Below, piece after piece: positions 7,754 to 15,033 of a stretch of DNA of 19,161 bases. The stretch is from an uncultured Moraxella sp. (GTDB taxonomy: Bacteria > Pseudomonadota > Gammaproteobacteria > Pseudomonadales > Moraxellaceae), in the NCBI GenBank assembly GCA_927911235.1, contig CAKMOY010000105.1, positions 1-19,161 on the forward strand. The letters run 5' to 3'. A model generated the notes under the pieces. That model searched no databases and was not told where the DNA came from. It saw only the letters and a program-made list of their open reading frames with translations. Position 1 is the first letter of the stretch, and each line of letters starts with the position of its first letter. The translations under genes were made by a program, and so were the position numbers.

Positions 7754-7837
7754 ACCCTCCCCCAGCCCCTCTCATAGGAAGGGGAGTTCCCTCCACCTTT
7801 GGAGGTGAGAAGCACTGCTTCGCAAGGTGGAGGGGGT
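7754..7837. repeat. Foldable intergenic palindromic repeat
   Basis: The 186-bp gap between yraN and the lipoprotein gene holds nested inverted repeats. CCCTCCACCTT (7789-7799) pairs with AAGGTGGAGGG (7824-7834), 11 of 11. CTCCCC (7757-7762) pairs with GGGGAG (7781-7786), and GAAGCA pairs with TGCTTC within 7809-7821. The outer ends ACCCTCCCCC and GGAGGGGGT are also nearly complementary. It resembles a REP/MITE-type unit. Its central 22 bases (7806-7827) are identical to a stretch inside the IS1595 transposase gene. Confidence 0.7.
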
Positions 7838-7895
7838 AATAAACTTAATGACTTATATTTTAAGTTGAGATTAGAATTTGATTTATTGTAGCAAA

Positions 7896-8321
7896 TTATT
7901 CACCGACAATAAACGCTGATTTTAGCCAACTGGGTAATAACAAGGCTTTTTCGCCCTTATTACCATCATTTACACCATCAAAACTCACCACATCAAACCG
8001 CACGTCAAAGTCCTGATATTGTGGAAAACATTGCAAAAAGGCTTGCGTGGTTTTGATTAATTTTTTTTGTTTGGTTTTGGTAATGCTGTCGTCTGCCGTG
8101 CCAAATTGACTGGTTTTGCGTTGTCGTACTTCTACAATAACAAGGCAATCGGGCTGTTTTGGGTACTGTTTTTGGTTGTCTATCATCACCAAATCCAACT
8201 CGCCCATATTTTTGTAATGCCAATTTTGACATACCAAAACCAAGCCTTGCTGTTGTAAAAATTCACAAGCCAATTGTTCAAAATATTCGCCTTGTCGTTG
8301 TTTTGGTGCGGTTAATTTCAT
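7896..8321 (-). CDS. YraN/UPF0102 family endonuclease-like protein
   Basis: The 141-residue protein belongs to UPF0102 (YraN), which adopts a Holliday-junction-resolvase/restriction-endonuclease-like fold. An N-terminal helix (GEYFEQLACEFLQQQGL) is followed by N-W-H-Y-K-N-M-G-E-L-D-L-V-M-I-D and, about 30 residues later, V-I-V-E-V-R-Q-R. Together these supply the acidic and basic residues of the E-D-x-E-x-(K/R) nuclease-like core. The family role is not firmly established. The insert between the two motifs (NQKQYPKQPDC) is slightly long. The start is 17 bp after the argA stop, so the two are probably co-transcribed. No good ribosome-binding site is seen. Confidence 0.85.
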   Translation of the reverse strand: MKLTAPKQRQGEYFEQLACEFLQQQGLVLVCQNWHYKNMGELDLVMIDNQKQYPKQPDCLVIVEVRQRKTSQFGTADDSITKTKQKKLIKTTQAFLQCFPQYQDFDVRFDVVSFDGVNDGNKGEKALLLPSWLKSAFIVGE

Positions 8322-8338
8322 GATTTTTGTTTATCTTT

Positions 8339-9745
8339 TTAAATTTTGACGGTATTTTGGTTTAACACTTTTAACAATACTTTGGATTTTCGTTCGTGGT
8401 TATAATTGGCAAACCGTGCCTTTGGCAAGCGTTCAGCAGGGACTTCGGCAAAGCCTAATTCCATAAACCAATGGGCGGTGCGGGTGGTCAAAACGAACAA
8501 TTCGCTGATGTGCTGGATTTTTGCTTGTTTTTGCAAAAATGCTATCAAATCCGCCCCACGATTGCCCTGCCGATAGTTTGGGTGAATGGCGATACAGGCA
8601 ATTTCACCTTGAAAAATCTCGCCTACGTCCGCCTGTAGCGGATACAACGCCCCACAACCAATCACCATGCCATCTCGCTCAATGATACAAAATTTGTCAA
8701 TCTCACTTTCAAGGCGTTCTTTGGAACGGCGAACCAATATCCCTTGTTGTTCCAATGGTTCTAATAATTGTAACAAACCACCAATATCGGCAATGCTAGC
8801 AGGGCGGATTTCGTCATACGCACTTTGGCTAATCAACGTGCCTGAACCGTCATGGGTAAACAATTCTTCTAACAACGCCCCTTTTTTTGCATAAGATAAA
8901 ATATGGGTGCGTGGCACATTTTTTTGGCAAGCGGTGATTGCCGATTGTAAAAAACGCTGGCTTTCTAGCTGTTCAAAATTTGCAGTTTCTTCCATTTGTT
9001 TAACATTTGTCAAATCGTTTAGCAAAATTTGGGCTTGTTTATCGGTTATTTCTCTTATCAAATGTTGGCTAATATCGTACACGCCTGCATTTTTGCCAAG
9101 TAAAATCAATTTATCCGCTTGCAAGGCAATCGCCGTTTGTACCGCCACTTCTTCGGCAAGTAGGTTAAACACCTCGCCTGTCGCCGAATAGCCCATTGAG
9201 CCTAACAGCACGATATGCCCTTGTGATAAACTGTTGGCAATCGCTTGGCTGTCAATGCTCCGCACCTCGCCTGTGAATTGATAATCCACGCCATCATGCA
9301 CGCCATAAGGACGTGCGGTCACGAAATTGCCCGACACCACGTTGATTTTTGAGCCATACATGGGTGAATTTGCCAAGCCCATACAAAACAACGCCTCTAT
9401 CTGTAGCCGTATTGAGCCGACCGCATTTAGCACATGGGGCAAAGCAGTTTTTGGGGTAATGCGTAAATTTTTATAAAAAGGCGTGGTGATATCCGCCTGT
9501 TGCAAATTGCCATCAATCTGCGGACGAGAACCATGCACCAACACAAGGCGAATCCCCAAACTGTGAAGCAACGCAAAATCATAAATCATATCATGAAAAT
9601 TGGCATGACTGACCGCCTCACCACCAAACATCACCACAAAGGTTTTGTTACGGTGCGTGTTAATATAAGGAGCGACATGGCGAAACCAGTGAATATGGTC
9701 GCTATTTTCAAGGTTGGTAGAATTTGGTGATAAGTGTTGGTTCAT
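8339..9745 (-). CDS. argA: N-acetylglutamate synthase (amino-acid N-acetyltransferase)
   Basis: ArgA acetylates glutamate with acetyl-CoA, the first step of arginine biosynthesis. From ATG 9745 the protein has 468 residues. The N-terminal amino-acid-kinase-like domain begins HWFRHVAPYINTHRNKTFVV and contains GGEAV and LVLVHGSRPQI, with G-S-M-G-Y-S-A-T-G-E-V-F-N-L further on. In classical ArgA proteins this domain binds the feedback inhibitor arginine. The C-terminal GNAT domain follows, with CIAIHPNYRQGNRGADLI as the acetyl-CoA binding loop (R/Q-x-x-G-x-G/A pattern). The extension upstream to 9796 has no support. The gene is transcribed divergently from the secreted DUF11-like protein and precedes yraN. 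Confidence 0.93.
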   Translation of the reverse strand: MNQHLSPNSTNLENSDHIHWFRHVAPYINTHRNKTFVVMFGGEAVSHANFHDMIYDFALLHSLGIRLVLVHGSRPQIDGNLQQADITTPFYKNLRITPKTALPHVLNAVGSIRLQIEALFCMGLANSPMYGSKINVVSGNFVTARPYGVHDGVDYQFTGEVRSIDSQAIANSLSQGHIVLLGSMGYSATGEVFNLLAEEVAVQTAIALQADKLILLGKNAGVYDISQHLIREITDKQAQILLNDLTNVKQMEETANFEQLESQRFLQSAITACQKNVPRTHILSYAKKGALLEELFTHDGSGTLISQSAYDEIRPASIADIGGLLQLLEPLEQQGILVRRSKERLESEIDKFCIIERDGMVIGCGALYPLQADVGEIFQGEIACIAIHPNYRQGNRGADLIAFLQKQAKIQHISELFVLTTRTAHWFMELGFAEVPAERLPKARFANYNHERKSKVLLKVLNQNTVKI

Positions 9746-9911
9746 GGCGTTTTTTTTAGTTTTTATCAAAAAAAATAAGGTAACAAATTTTGCCAAAAAA
9801 ACAAGCTTTATTTTAAAAATTTCAAAAAAATATTACAAAATTTCGCTCGCCTGTTTTTATTTGTTACAACGCTGTCAATTTTAACAAGTTTATGATGTGT
9901 TTTTGCCAAAA

Positions 9912-9930
9912 TTTTGTTATGCTAACAAAA
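9912..9930. promoter_or_regulatory. Inverted repeat upstream of the secreted protein gene
   Basis: TTTTGTTA (9912-9919) and TAACAAAA (9923-9930) are perfect 8-bp arms around TGC, 28 bp before the start codon. The position suits an operator or a leader hairpin. No bound regulator can be named. Confidence 0.35.
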
Positions 9931-9957
9931 ATTTTTTTAATAAATCTTGGAGTTTCT

Positions 9958-10509
9958 ATGAAATTATTCAACAAATCTTTGACAAAAAACAGCACACTGG
10001 CAAGCCTTGGCATCGTTGCAAGCCTTGTATCGGCTCAAGCATTGGCAGTACTACCTGCATCAGGGCTTGCCACCACCGATTTAAACCCTACCGCCATGCC
10101 AACGGCTAACACCCAGCTCAACACCCGTATTTTGGCTTCAGTCGTGGCAACGGATGCACAAGGGCAAGAAGTGCTAAGCCCAATCACCAACCAAACCCAA
10201 CTGACATCAGGCAATGTGATTGAGTACCGTGGCTATGTGGTGAACAACAGCCCAGAGCGTATCCGCAATGCGACTGTAACGCTGGATATCCCTGCGAATA
10301 CCGAACTACTTAGCACTGAGACCTTATCACCAAATCGTGCCAAAGGTAGCATTGATGGCGTGAATTTTCAGTATTTGCCATTAAGAACCAACGTCGGTGG
10401 CGTTATGCAACCTGTGGCAACCCATTTTTATAAAGCGGTTCAATGGGACATTGAAGGCTTGGGATTAAACGAAGTGGCAACGGTGAAATACCGTGTTCGC
10501 GTAAAATAA
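9958..10509 (+). CDS. Exported protein with DUF11-like (conserved repeat) domain
   Basis: The 183-residue protein has a signal peptide (residues 1 to about 31: MKLFNKSL, a hydrophobic core, then A-Q-A-L-A). ATG 9958 is chosen because this leader begins there and GGAG lies upstream. The mature protein contains G-N-V-I-E-Y-R-G-Y-V-V-N-N-S-P followed by VTLDIPANTELL, the pattern of DUF11/TIGR01451 Ig-like domains in surface and secreted proteins (a prepositional Y-x-V-x-V-x-N stretch, then a 'dIPa.t.' strand). The C-terminus V-A-T-V-K-Y-R-V-R-V-K matches the domain's last strand. It probably works outside the cytoplasm as an adhesive or structural module, but no specific role can be assigned. 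It is a single gene between a divergent neighbour and a strong terminator. Confidence 0.65.
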   Translation: MKLFNKSLTKNSTLASLGIVASLVSAQALAVLPASGLATTDLNPTAMPTANTQLNTRILASVVATDAQGQEVLSPITNQTQLTSGNVIEYRGYVVNNSPERIRNATVTLDIPANTELLSTETLSPNRAKGSIDGVNFQYLPLRTNVGGVMQPVATHFYKAVQWDIEGLGLNEVATVKYRVRVK

Positions 10510-10516
10510 AGTTTAT

Positions 10517-10551
10517 AAAAAAAGGTTTGTTTTTTAACAAACCTTTTTTTT
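10517..10551. terminator. Bidirectional terminator between the DUF11-like gene and gabD
   Basis: A perfect 15-bp stem, AAAAAAAGGTTTGTT (10517-10531) with AACAAACCTTTTTTT (10536-10550), is closed by a TTTT loop. A/T tracts on both sides suit termination of the two convergent genes. Confidence 0.85.
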
Positions 10552-10569
10552 GCGTACGTTCTATTTAAT

Positions 10570-12085
10570 TTAATCAGCAACATTGATTGCCCAATATTTG
10601 GTGGTTAAATATTCTTCCACGCCATATTTTGAACCCTCACGCCCAAAACCTGACTGTTTCACCCCACCAAACGGTGCAACAGCGGTAGAAATCAGCCCTG
10701 TATTTTGTCCAACAATGCCGTATTCCAACTGCTCGGACACTCGCCAAGACCGCTGTAAATCATTGGTATAAAAATAACACGCCAACCCAAAAATGGTATC
10801 ATTGGCACGCTGTATCACTTCGTCTTCAGTATCAAAGCCATAAATGGCAGTTACAGGGGCAAAAATCTCGGTGCTTGCCATCGCCATGCTCTCATCAACA
10901 TTGTCCAAAATTGCAGGGGTCAAGCACAGTTTTGATGATGAATGCACCTTGCCTCCTGTTACAAGTTTTGCCCCTTTGTCGGTGGCATCTTTGATTAGAC
11001 TTTGGGCTTTTTTCATCGCATCTTGGTTAATCAACGCACCAATGTCGGTGTTTTTGTTCATGCCGTTGCCGACTTTTAATTGTTCAACTTGTTTTTGGTA
11101 AAGTTTTACAAATTTATCCTTAATGCTGTTTTGCACATAAATGCGGTTGGCACACACGCAGGTTTGCCCTGCGTTGCGGTATTTTGATGCAATTAAGCCA
11201 TCACACGCTTTTTGCAAATCGGCATCGTCAAAAATGATAAATGGGGCATTTCCACCCAATTCCATAGACATTTTTTTGACAGTTTCTGCACATTGTGCCA
11301 TCAGCTTTCGCCCAACTTCGGTTGAGCCTGTGAATGAAAATTTGGCAATGCGTTCATCGCTAGTCAAAACCCCACCGACCACGTCCGATTTGCCAGTAAC
11401 GATTTGCAATAATCCTTTAGGGAAGCCCGCTTGCAATGCCAATTCGCCCAATGCCAATGCCGAAAAAGGCGTTTGGGTGGCAGGTTTAACAATCATGCTA
11501 CAGCCGACCGCCAAGGCTGGGGCGACTTTACGAGTAATCATGGCGGACGGAAAATTCCACGGTGTCACCGAAGCACACACGCCCACAGGCTGTTTTAGCA
11601 CGACATAACGCAAGTCGTCTTTGTCATTTGGCAAGGTGTCGCCGTACACTCGCTTGCCCTCTTCGGCAAAAAATCGGATATAGCTATTGGCATAATCAAT
11701 CTCGCCAAGCGATTCTTTGATGGGTTTGCCCTGCTCGGCAGTCATGATGATGGCAAGGTCTTGTTTGTTTTGTTCAATCAAATCCGCCCATTTGTGGAGC
11801 AATTCAGCACGGTGAAAGGCGGTTTTTTTCGCCCAGTCTTTTTGGGCTTTTTGTGAATGGGTAACGGCTTTTTTGACTTCGGCTTTGGATAGGCTCGGTA
11901 CTTGTCCGACAAGGCTACCGTCAAAGGGATTGACGACATCTATCATCTCGCCTGTTTTGGCAGTTTTCCAGTCATTATTGATAAAACAGGCTTGTTTTAA
12001 CAAGGCTTTGTTTTTTAATTTTAAAGTGGATTTTTTGGGTTTTGCAGTTTTTGCGGTTTTTGGAAGTTTTACTTGATTTTGCCAT
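10570..12085 (-). CDS. gabD: NAD(P)-dependent succinate-semialdehyde dehydrogenase
   Basis: GabD oxidises succinate semialdehyde to succinate, the last step of 4-aminobutyrate (GABA) breakdown. The 477-residue core (to 12003) has the aldehyde dehydrogenase landmarks in order: TPWNFP, FTGSTEVG (nucleotide binding), M-E-L-G-G-N-A-P (catalytic glutamate) and G-Q-T-C-V-C-A-N-R (catalytic cysteine; the nearby second cysteine is typical of GabD). The core lacks an ATG and starts a few residues too late compared with known GabD. An ATG at 12085 with an AAGGA site lies in another frame. Removing one T from the five-T run 12057-12061 joins it, adding a lysine-rich leader (KTAKTAKPKKSTLKLKNKAL) for about 504 residues. 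No gabT is nearby. Other semialdehyde dehydrogenases of the class are possible but less likely. Confidence 0.85.
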
Positions 12086-12220
12086 GATGGTTTTCCTTTT
12101 TTACAAATTTTACAAATGAGTTTGCATAAAGTTTACACCCAAAACCGCTTTTCGTCATTAGGCTATGCGTTGCAAAAATTTATCAAATGTAGTGTTCATG
12201 TAAAAAACTTCCAAAAAAAA

Positions 12221-12236
12221 TGTTCCACGTGGAACA
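12221..12236. other. parS centromere site (ParB binding)
   Basis: TGTTCCACGTGGAACA is a perfect 16-bp palindrome identical to the chromosomal parS sequence known from pseudomonads and close to the general bacterial consensus TGTTTCACGTGAAACA. ParB binds parS and, with ParA, segregates the replication origin region. The site lies between gabD and cysG in a 160-bp gap. A flank of As and Ts extends the palindrome to 26 bp (12216-12241). Because it follows the cysG stop by 9 bases and is followed by a T tract on the minus strand, the same DNA could also end cysG transcription. Confidence 0.85.
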
Positions 12237-12245
12237 TTTTTGGAT

Positions 12246-13646
12246 TTAAGCACCATATAAAGCCACCACTTCCCCAACAATAATCACCGCAGGGGCAGGT
12301 AATTGAGCGACCGCTTGCTTTGCAACAATATCATCAAGCGTGCCTGTCAAAACCTGCTGATTTTCTCGCCCTGCATTAGACACAATGGCAACAGGCGTAT
12401 GCTGTGGTACGTCTGCCTTTACAAGGTTTTGGCAAAGCGGTGCTAAGGCGTGTAGCCCCATATAAAACACCAACGTTTCGTCCTTGTGGTATGGACTTTT
12501 TAGCTCATCAAGATATTCATCGCTTTGATAACACGCTGTCAAAAACCGCACAGACGTTGCCACGCCACGATGAGTAAGCGGAATGCCTGCCCCATTTGAT
12601 GCCGCCAAAGCAGACGTGATGCCACTCACCACTTGATACGGCACGCCTGCTTGACGGCACGCCAGCATTTCTTCACCGCCACGCCCAAAAATAAACGGGT
12701 CGCCCCCTTTTAGGCGTAACACTCGCTTACCCGCTTTGGCATGAAACACAAGCAGTTCATTAATCTCGTCTTGGGTTTTGGTGTGGTTACTGCGTTTTTT
12801 GCCCACAAAAATTTTATCGCTATCACGGCGACACAAATCCACAATCTCTTGTGGCACAAGGGCATCATACAGCACGATATCGGCTTGTTGCATGAGACGC
12901 AAGGCTTTAAAAGTCAGCAAATCTGCCCCACCTGCCCCTGCACCAACGATATAGACTTCGCCTGTGTGCGTACCGGTTAAATTTTGTTCAAAATCCGCCA
13001 AAGCGACCGCCAAATCATCAGCCGTCAATGCTTGCTTGCCGTGCGTTGTGGCGTTGTTTAAACGTGGGTTTACCGCTGTTTCGTTTAGACTATCGGCAAA
13101 GATTTTTTCCCAAAATTTGCGTCTTAAATTCATATTTGGCAATTTCTCTTTGACCGTTTGGCGAAATTCCCCTGCCACTTTGGCAATGTGGCTTAAGTTT
13201 TGCGGTAACATACTCTCAATTTTGGCACGCACAAGCCTTGCTAACACAGGGGCTTTGCCGTTACTCGTTATGCCAATAACCAAAGGACTTCTATCGACAA
13301 TGGCAGGAAAAATAAAATCGCAAAGCTCTGGGGTATCCACTACATTGACAGGGATATGTTTGGCGTGAGCATCTGTATAAATTTGGCGGTTTAAGGCGTT
13401 GTCGTCCGTTGCCACAATGATGATGGCAAAATTGGCAAGGGCTAAATCCTCCTTATCATAGCTTTTTTGCAAAATCTGCTCGCTTGGTAAAAGTTCAAAA
13501 AACTTCTCATCAACGGATTTTGCCACCACAAATACCCTTGCCCTTGCCAACATGACAAGGCTTGCCTTACGATAAGCGACATCGCCACCGCCAACAATAA
13601 GCACGTCTTTATTGGTCAAATTAAAAAATAAGGGCAAGGTGTTCAT
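12246..13646 (-). CDS. cysG: Siroheme synthase CysG (fused dehydrogenase/ferrochelatase and methyltransferase)
   Basis: CysG converts uroporphyrinogen III to siroheme, the cofactor of the sulfite reductase CysI encoded upstream in this cluster. The 466-residue protein is the full fusion. The N-terminal module (MNTLPLFFNL, then V-L-I-V-G-G-G-D-V-A-Y-R-K-A binding NAD) performs dehydrogenation and iron insertion. The aspartate in N-V-V-D-T-P and the serine in I-T-S-N-G-K correspond to Salmonella CysG Asp104 and Ser128. The C-terminal SAM-dependent methyltransferase begins at GEVYIVGAGAG and has V-L-Y-D, RLKGGDPFIFGRGGEE and F-Y-M-G. The glycine-rich loop reads GAGAGGADLLT where most relatives have GAGPGDxxLLT. 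The start at 13646 follows an AAAGGAAA site. It is the last gene of the minus-strand sulfur cluster. Confidence 0.93.
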   Translation of the reverse strand: MNTLPLFFNLTNKDVLIVGGGDVAYRKASLVMLARARVFVVAKSVDEKFFELLPSEQILQKSYDKEDLALANFAIIIVATDDNALNRQIYTDAHAKHIPVNVVDTPELCDFIFPAIVDRSPLVIGITSNGKAPVLARLVRAKIESMLPQNLSHIAKVAGEFRQTVKEKLPNMNLRRKFWEKIFADSLNETAVNPRLNNATTHGKQALTADDLAVALADFEQNLTGTHTGEVYIVGAGAGGADLLTFKALRLMQQADIVLYDALVPQEIVDLCRRDSDKIFVGKKRSNHTKTQDEINELLVFHAKAGKRVLRLKGGDPFIFGRGGEEMLACRQAGVPYQVVSGITSALAASNGAGIPLTHRGVATSVRFLTACYQSDEYLDELKSPYHKDETLVFYMGLHALAPLCQNLVKADVPQHTPVAIVSNAGRENQQVLTGTLDDIVAKQAVAQLPAPAVIIVGEVVALYGA

Positions 13647-13706
13647 GAGTTTCCTTTTTACAACTTTTCAATCATTTTAAAATAAAATATTGAACATGGG
13701 TCAAAA

Positions 13707-13732
13707 GGGCTTATGCAATAAGCCCCTACGGT
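13707..13732. repeat. REP-like palindrome, copy A (cysG-cysH gap)
   Basis: GGGCTTAT (13707-13714), loop GCA and ATAAGCCC (13718-13725) form a perfect 8-bp hairpin followed by CTACGGT. It shares outer bases, loop and tail with copy B at 14420-14445, while the inner arm bases differ in a compensated way. Confidence 0.7.
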
Positions 13733-13735
13733 AAA

Positions 13736-14391
13736 TCAAATTTGCGTATGCAAACCGCATTCACGGTGGGCAAGGGCTTTGGTTGGGTCAAAATAATCAT
13801 CTTCGCCATACTCGGCAAGGGTTGGCAAGCCGTTATCTTTTTGATAAGCGTCCAGCTCGTCTGCGGTAGCGTTAAACAGCGGCGCAACTTTTAGCACGCC
13901 ATCTTTTGACAAAGACAGCACGTCCAACGCCCCACGAAACTCGGTTTGGTCTTTTCGAATGGCGTTAAACCACACGTCTGGGGCAAGCTCGGCTAAGGCT
14001 CGGCGAAACGGCTCAAGTTTGACCTGCTCGGTAAATTCGCCATGCAAATCGCTGTCCACATCTGGAATGCCGTTCATTGCCACATCACGAAAGGCACGAG
14101 TTTGGGCAGGGATAAAGGTTTTGACCGATAGGTTTAAATCTTTGATGATTTTTGGGCGTGTTGGTAGGTTTGCACGGTGTTATAACCACTGTCCACAAAC
14201 AGCACCGTGATGTCAGGTTTAACACCGCTGACAAGGTGCAAAATAGACGCTTCAAATGGGCGAAAATTGGTGGTGATGATTGGGTTTTTGGCGATGGATA
14301 ATGCCCATTCCACAATCTCTTTTGGCGATTTGCCTTGAAGTTTGGCGTTGTATTCGGCAAGGTTTTGCTCGGTTACGATGGTTTTTGACAT
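13736..14391 (-). CDS. cysH: Phosphoadenosine phosphosulfate (PAPS) reductase, frameshifted as read
   Basis: CysH reduces activated sulfate (PAPS) to sulfite using thioredoxin or glutaredoxin. The N-terminal half (S-P-K-E-I-V-E-W-A, TTNFRPFEASILHLV, then V-L-F-V-D-S-G-Y-N-T) is the nucleotide-binding PP-loop-like domain. The C-terminal half has N-A-I-R-K-D-Q-T and ends with E-C-G-L-H, the redox-active cysteine motif. The CC...CxxC iron-sulfur cysteines of APS reductases are absent, which points to the PAPS-specific class. The halves are in different frames. One more T in the run 14149-14153 would restore TYQHAQKIIKDLNLSVKTF and a normal 218-residue protein. The start is at 14391. REP-like palindromes flank the gene on both sides. 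An APS kinase (cysC) would be needed and is not in the window. Confidence 0.85.
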
Positions 14392-14419
14392 GACTGTCTC
14401 CTGTTTTGAAAAATTGATT

Positions 14420-14445
14420 GGGCGTAAGCATTACGCCCCTACGGT
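14420..14445. repeat. REP-like palindrome, copy B (cysH-DUF934 gap)
   Basis: GGGCGTAA (14420-14427), loop GCA and TTACGCCC (14431-14438) form a perfect 8-bp hairpin followed by CTACGGT, the same layout as copy A at 13707. It lies just upstream of cysH within the cluster. Confidence 0.7.
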
Positions 14446-14453
14446 TACGATTT

Positions 14454-15031
14454 TTAAAATAAATTTGAAAATTGACGAAACATTGGCAAACTGTTTACCG
14501 ATGTGCCATGATGGGCGGACGCTAAGTCGTTTAGTGTTTTTAGCACAATTTGGGCTAAGGCAACATCATCATCTGCCACGACAAATGCCGACACGCCTGC
14601 ATTACTAAAATAAGCGGTTTGGTCGTGTCCAAAATTACCAGCGATAAAAATATTGCCATCAAAGCCATGCTTGCGTAATTGACGAATTAAACTAAACACT
14701 CGCCCATCACTAAACACTTTTTGATAAATGACAATGTTTGGCAAAGCGTTTGCCATTGATGCGTTTGTAAAACTGTTTGCACTTGAGCAAAACTGTCGTC
14801 AGCGGTTAATAACAAACCATTGGCATTGCCGTCAATCTCATCACTTAGCACATTTAACACCAACGTATTGTCATCTTTCACAAGCGTTTGGGCTTGGCTT
14901 GTGCTGATAAAATTTGGCTCAAATCCCGCCCACGCATTGTTATCGGCAGTTGGCTCGGTATTTGCAATGAGATAAATTTGGCTTGATTTTTGATAACTGT
15001 CGCCATTTTTATTGGCAAAAATAATGTTCAT
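14454..15031 (-). CDS. DUF934 family protein, frameshifted as read
   Basis: DUF934 proteins are encoded next to cysI in many gamma- and betaproteobacteria and their biochemical role is unresolved. An accessory function for sulfite reductase is the usual guess. The N-terminal half starts MNIIFANKNG. The conserved C-terminal part has V-F-S-D-G-R-V-F-S-L-I-R-Q-L-R, H-G-F-D-G-N-I-F-I-A-G-N and H-D-Q-x-A-Y-F-S-N-A-G-V-S-A-F, typical of the family. The frame breaks near 14756: restoring one A on the coding strand joins LQTHQ to MANALPNIVIY and yields 192 residues. ATG 15031 lies two bases after the cysI stop, so translation is likely coupled to cysI. Confidence 0.75.
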
Positions 15032-15033
15032 GC

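Noticed and set aside
10517..10551. Long A/T-rich inverted repeat as an operator or attachment site
   Set aside because: Its position between convergent gene ends and its U tracts on both sides are those of a bidirectional terminator.
12964..13368. Long plus-strand open frames opposite cysG and opposite gabD, tolC and argA
   Set aside because: They are antisense shadows of strong conserved genes, with no ribosome-binding sites and no recognisable domains.
13707..14445. CRISPR-like array suggested by two similar repeats
   Set aside because: There are only two copies about 700 bp apart, each palindromic, with a gene between them. They fit REP-type elements.
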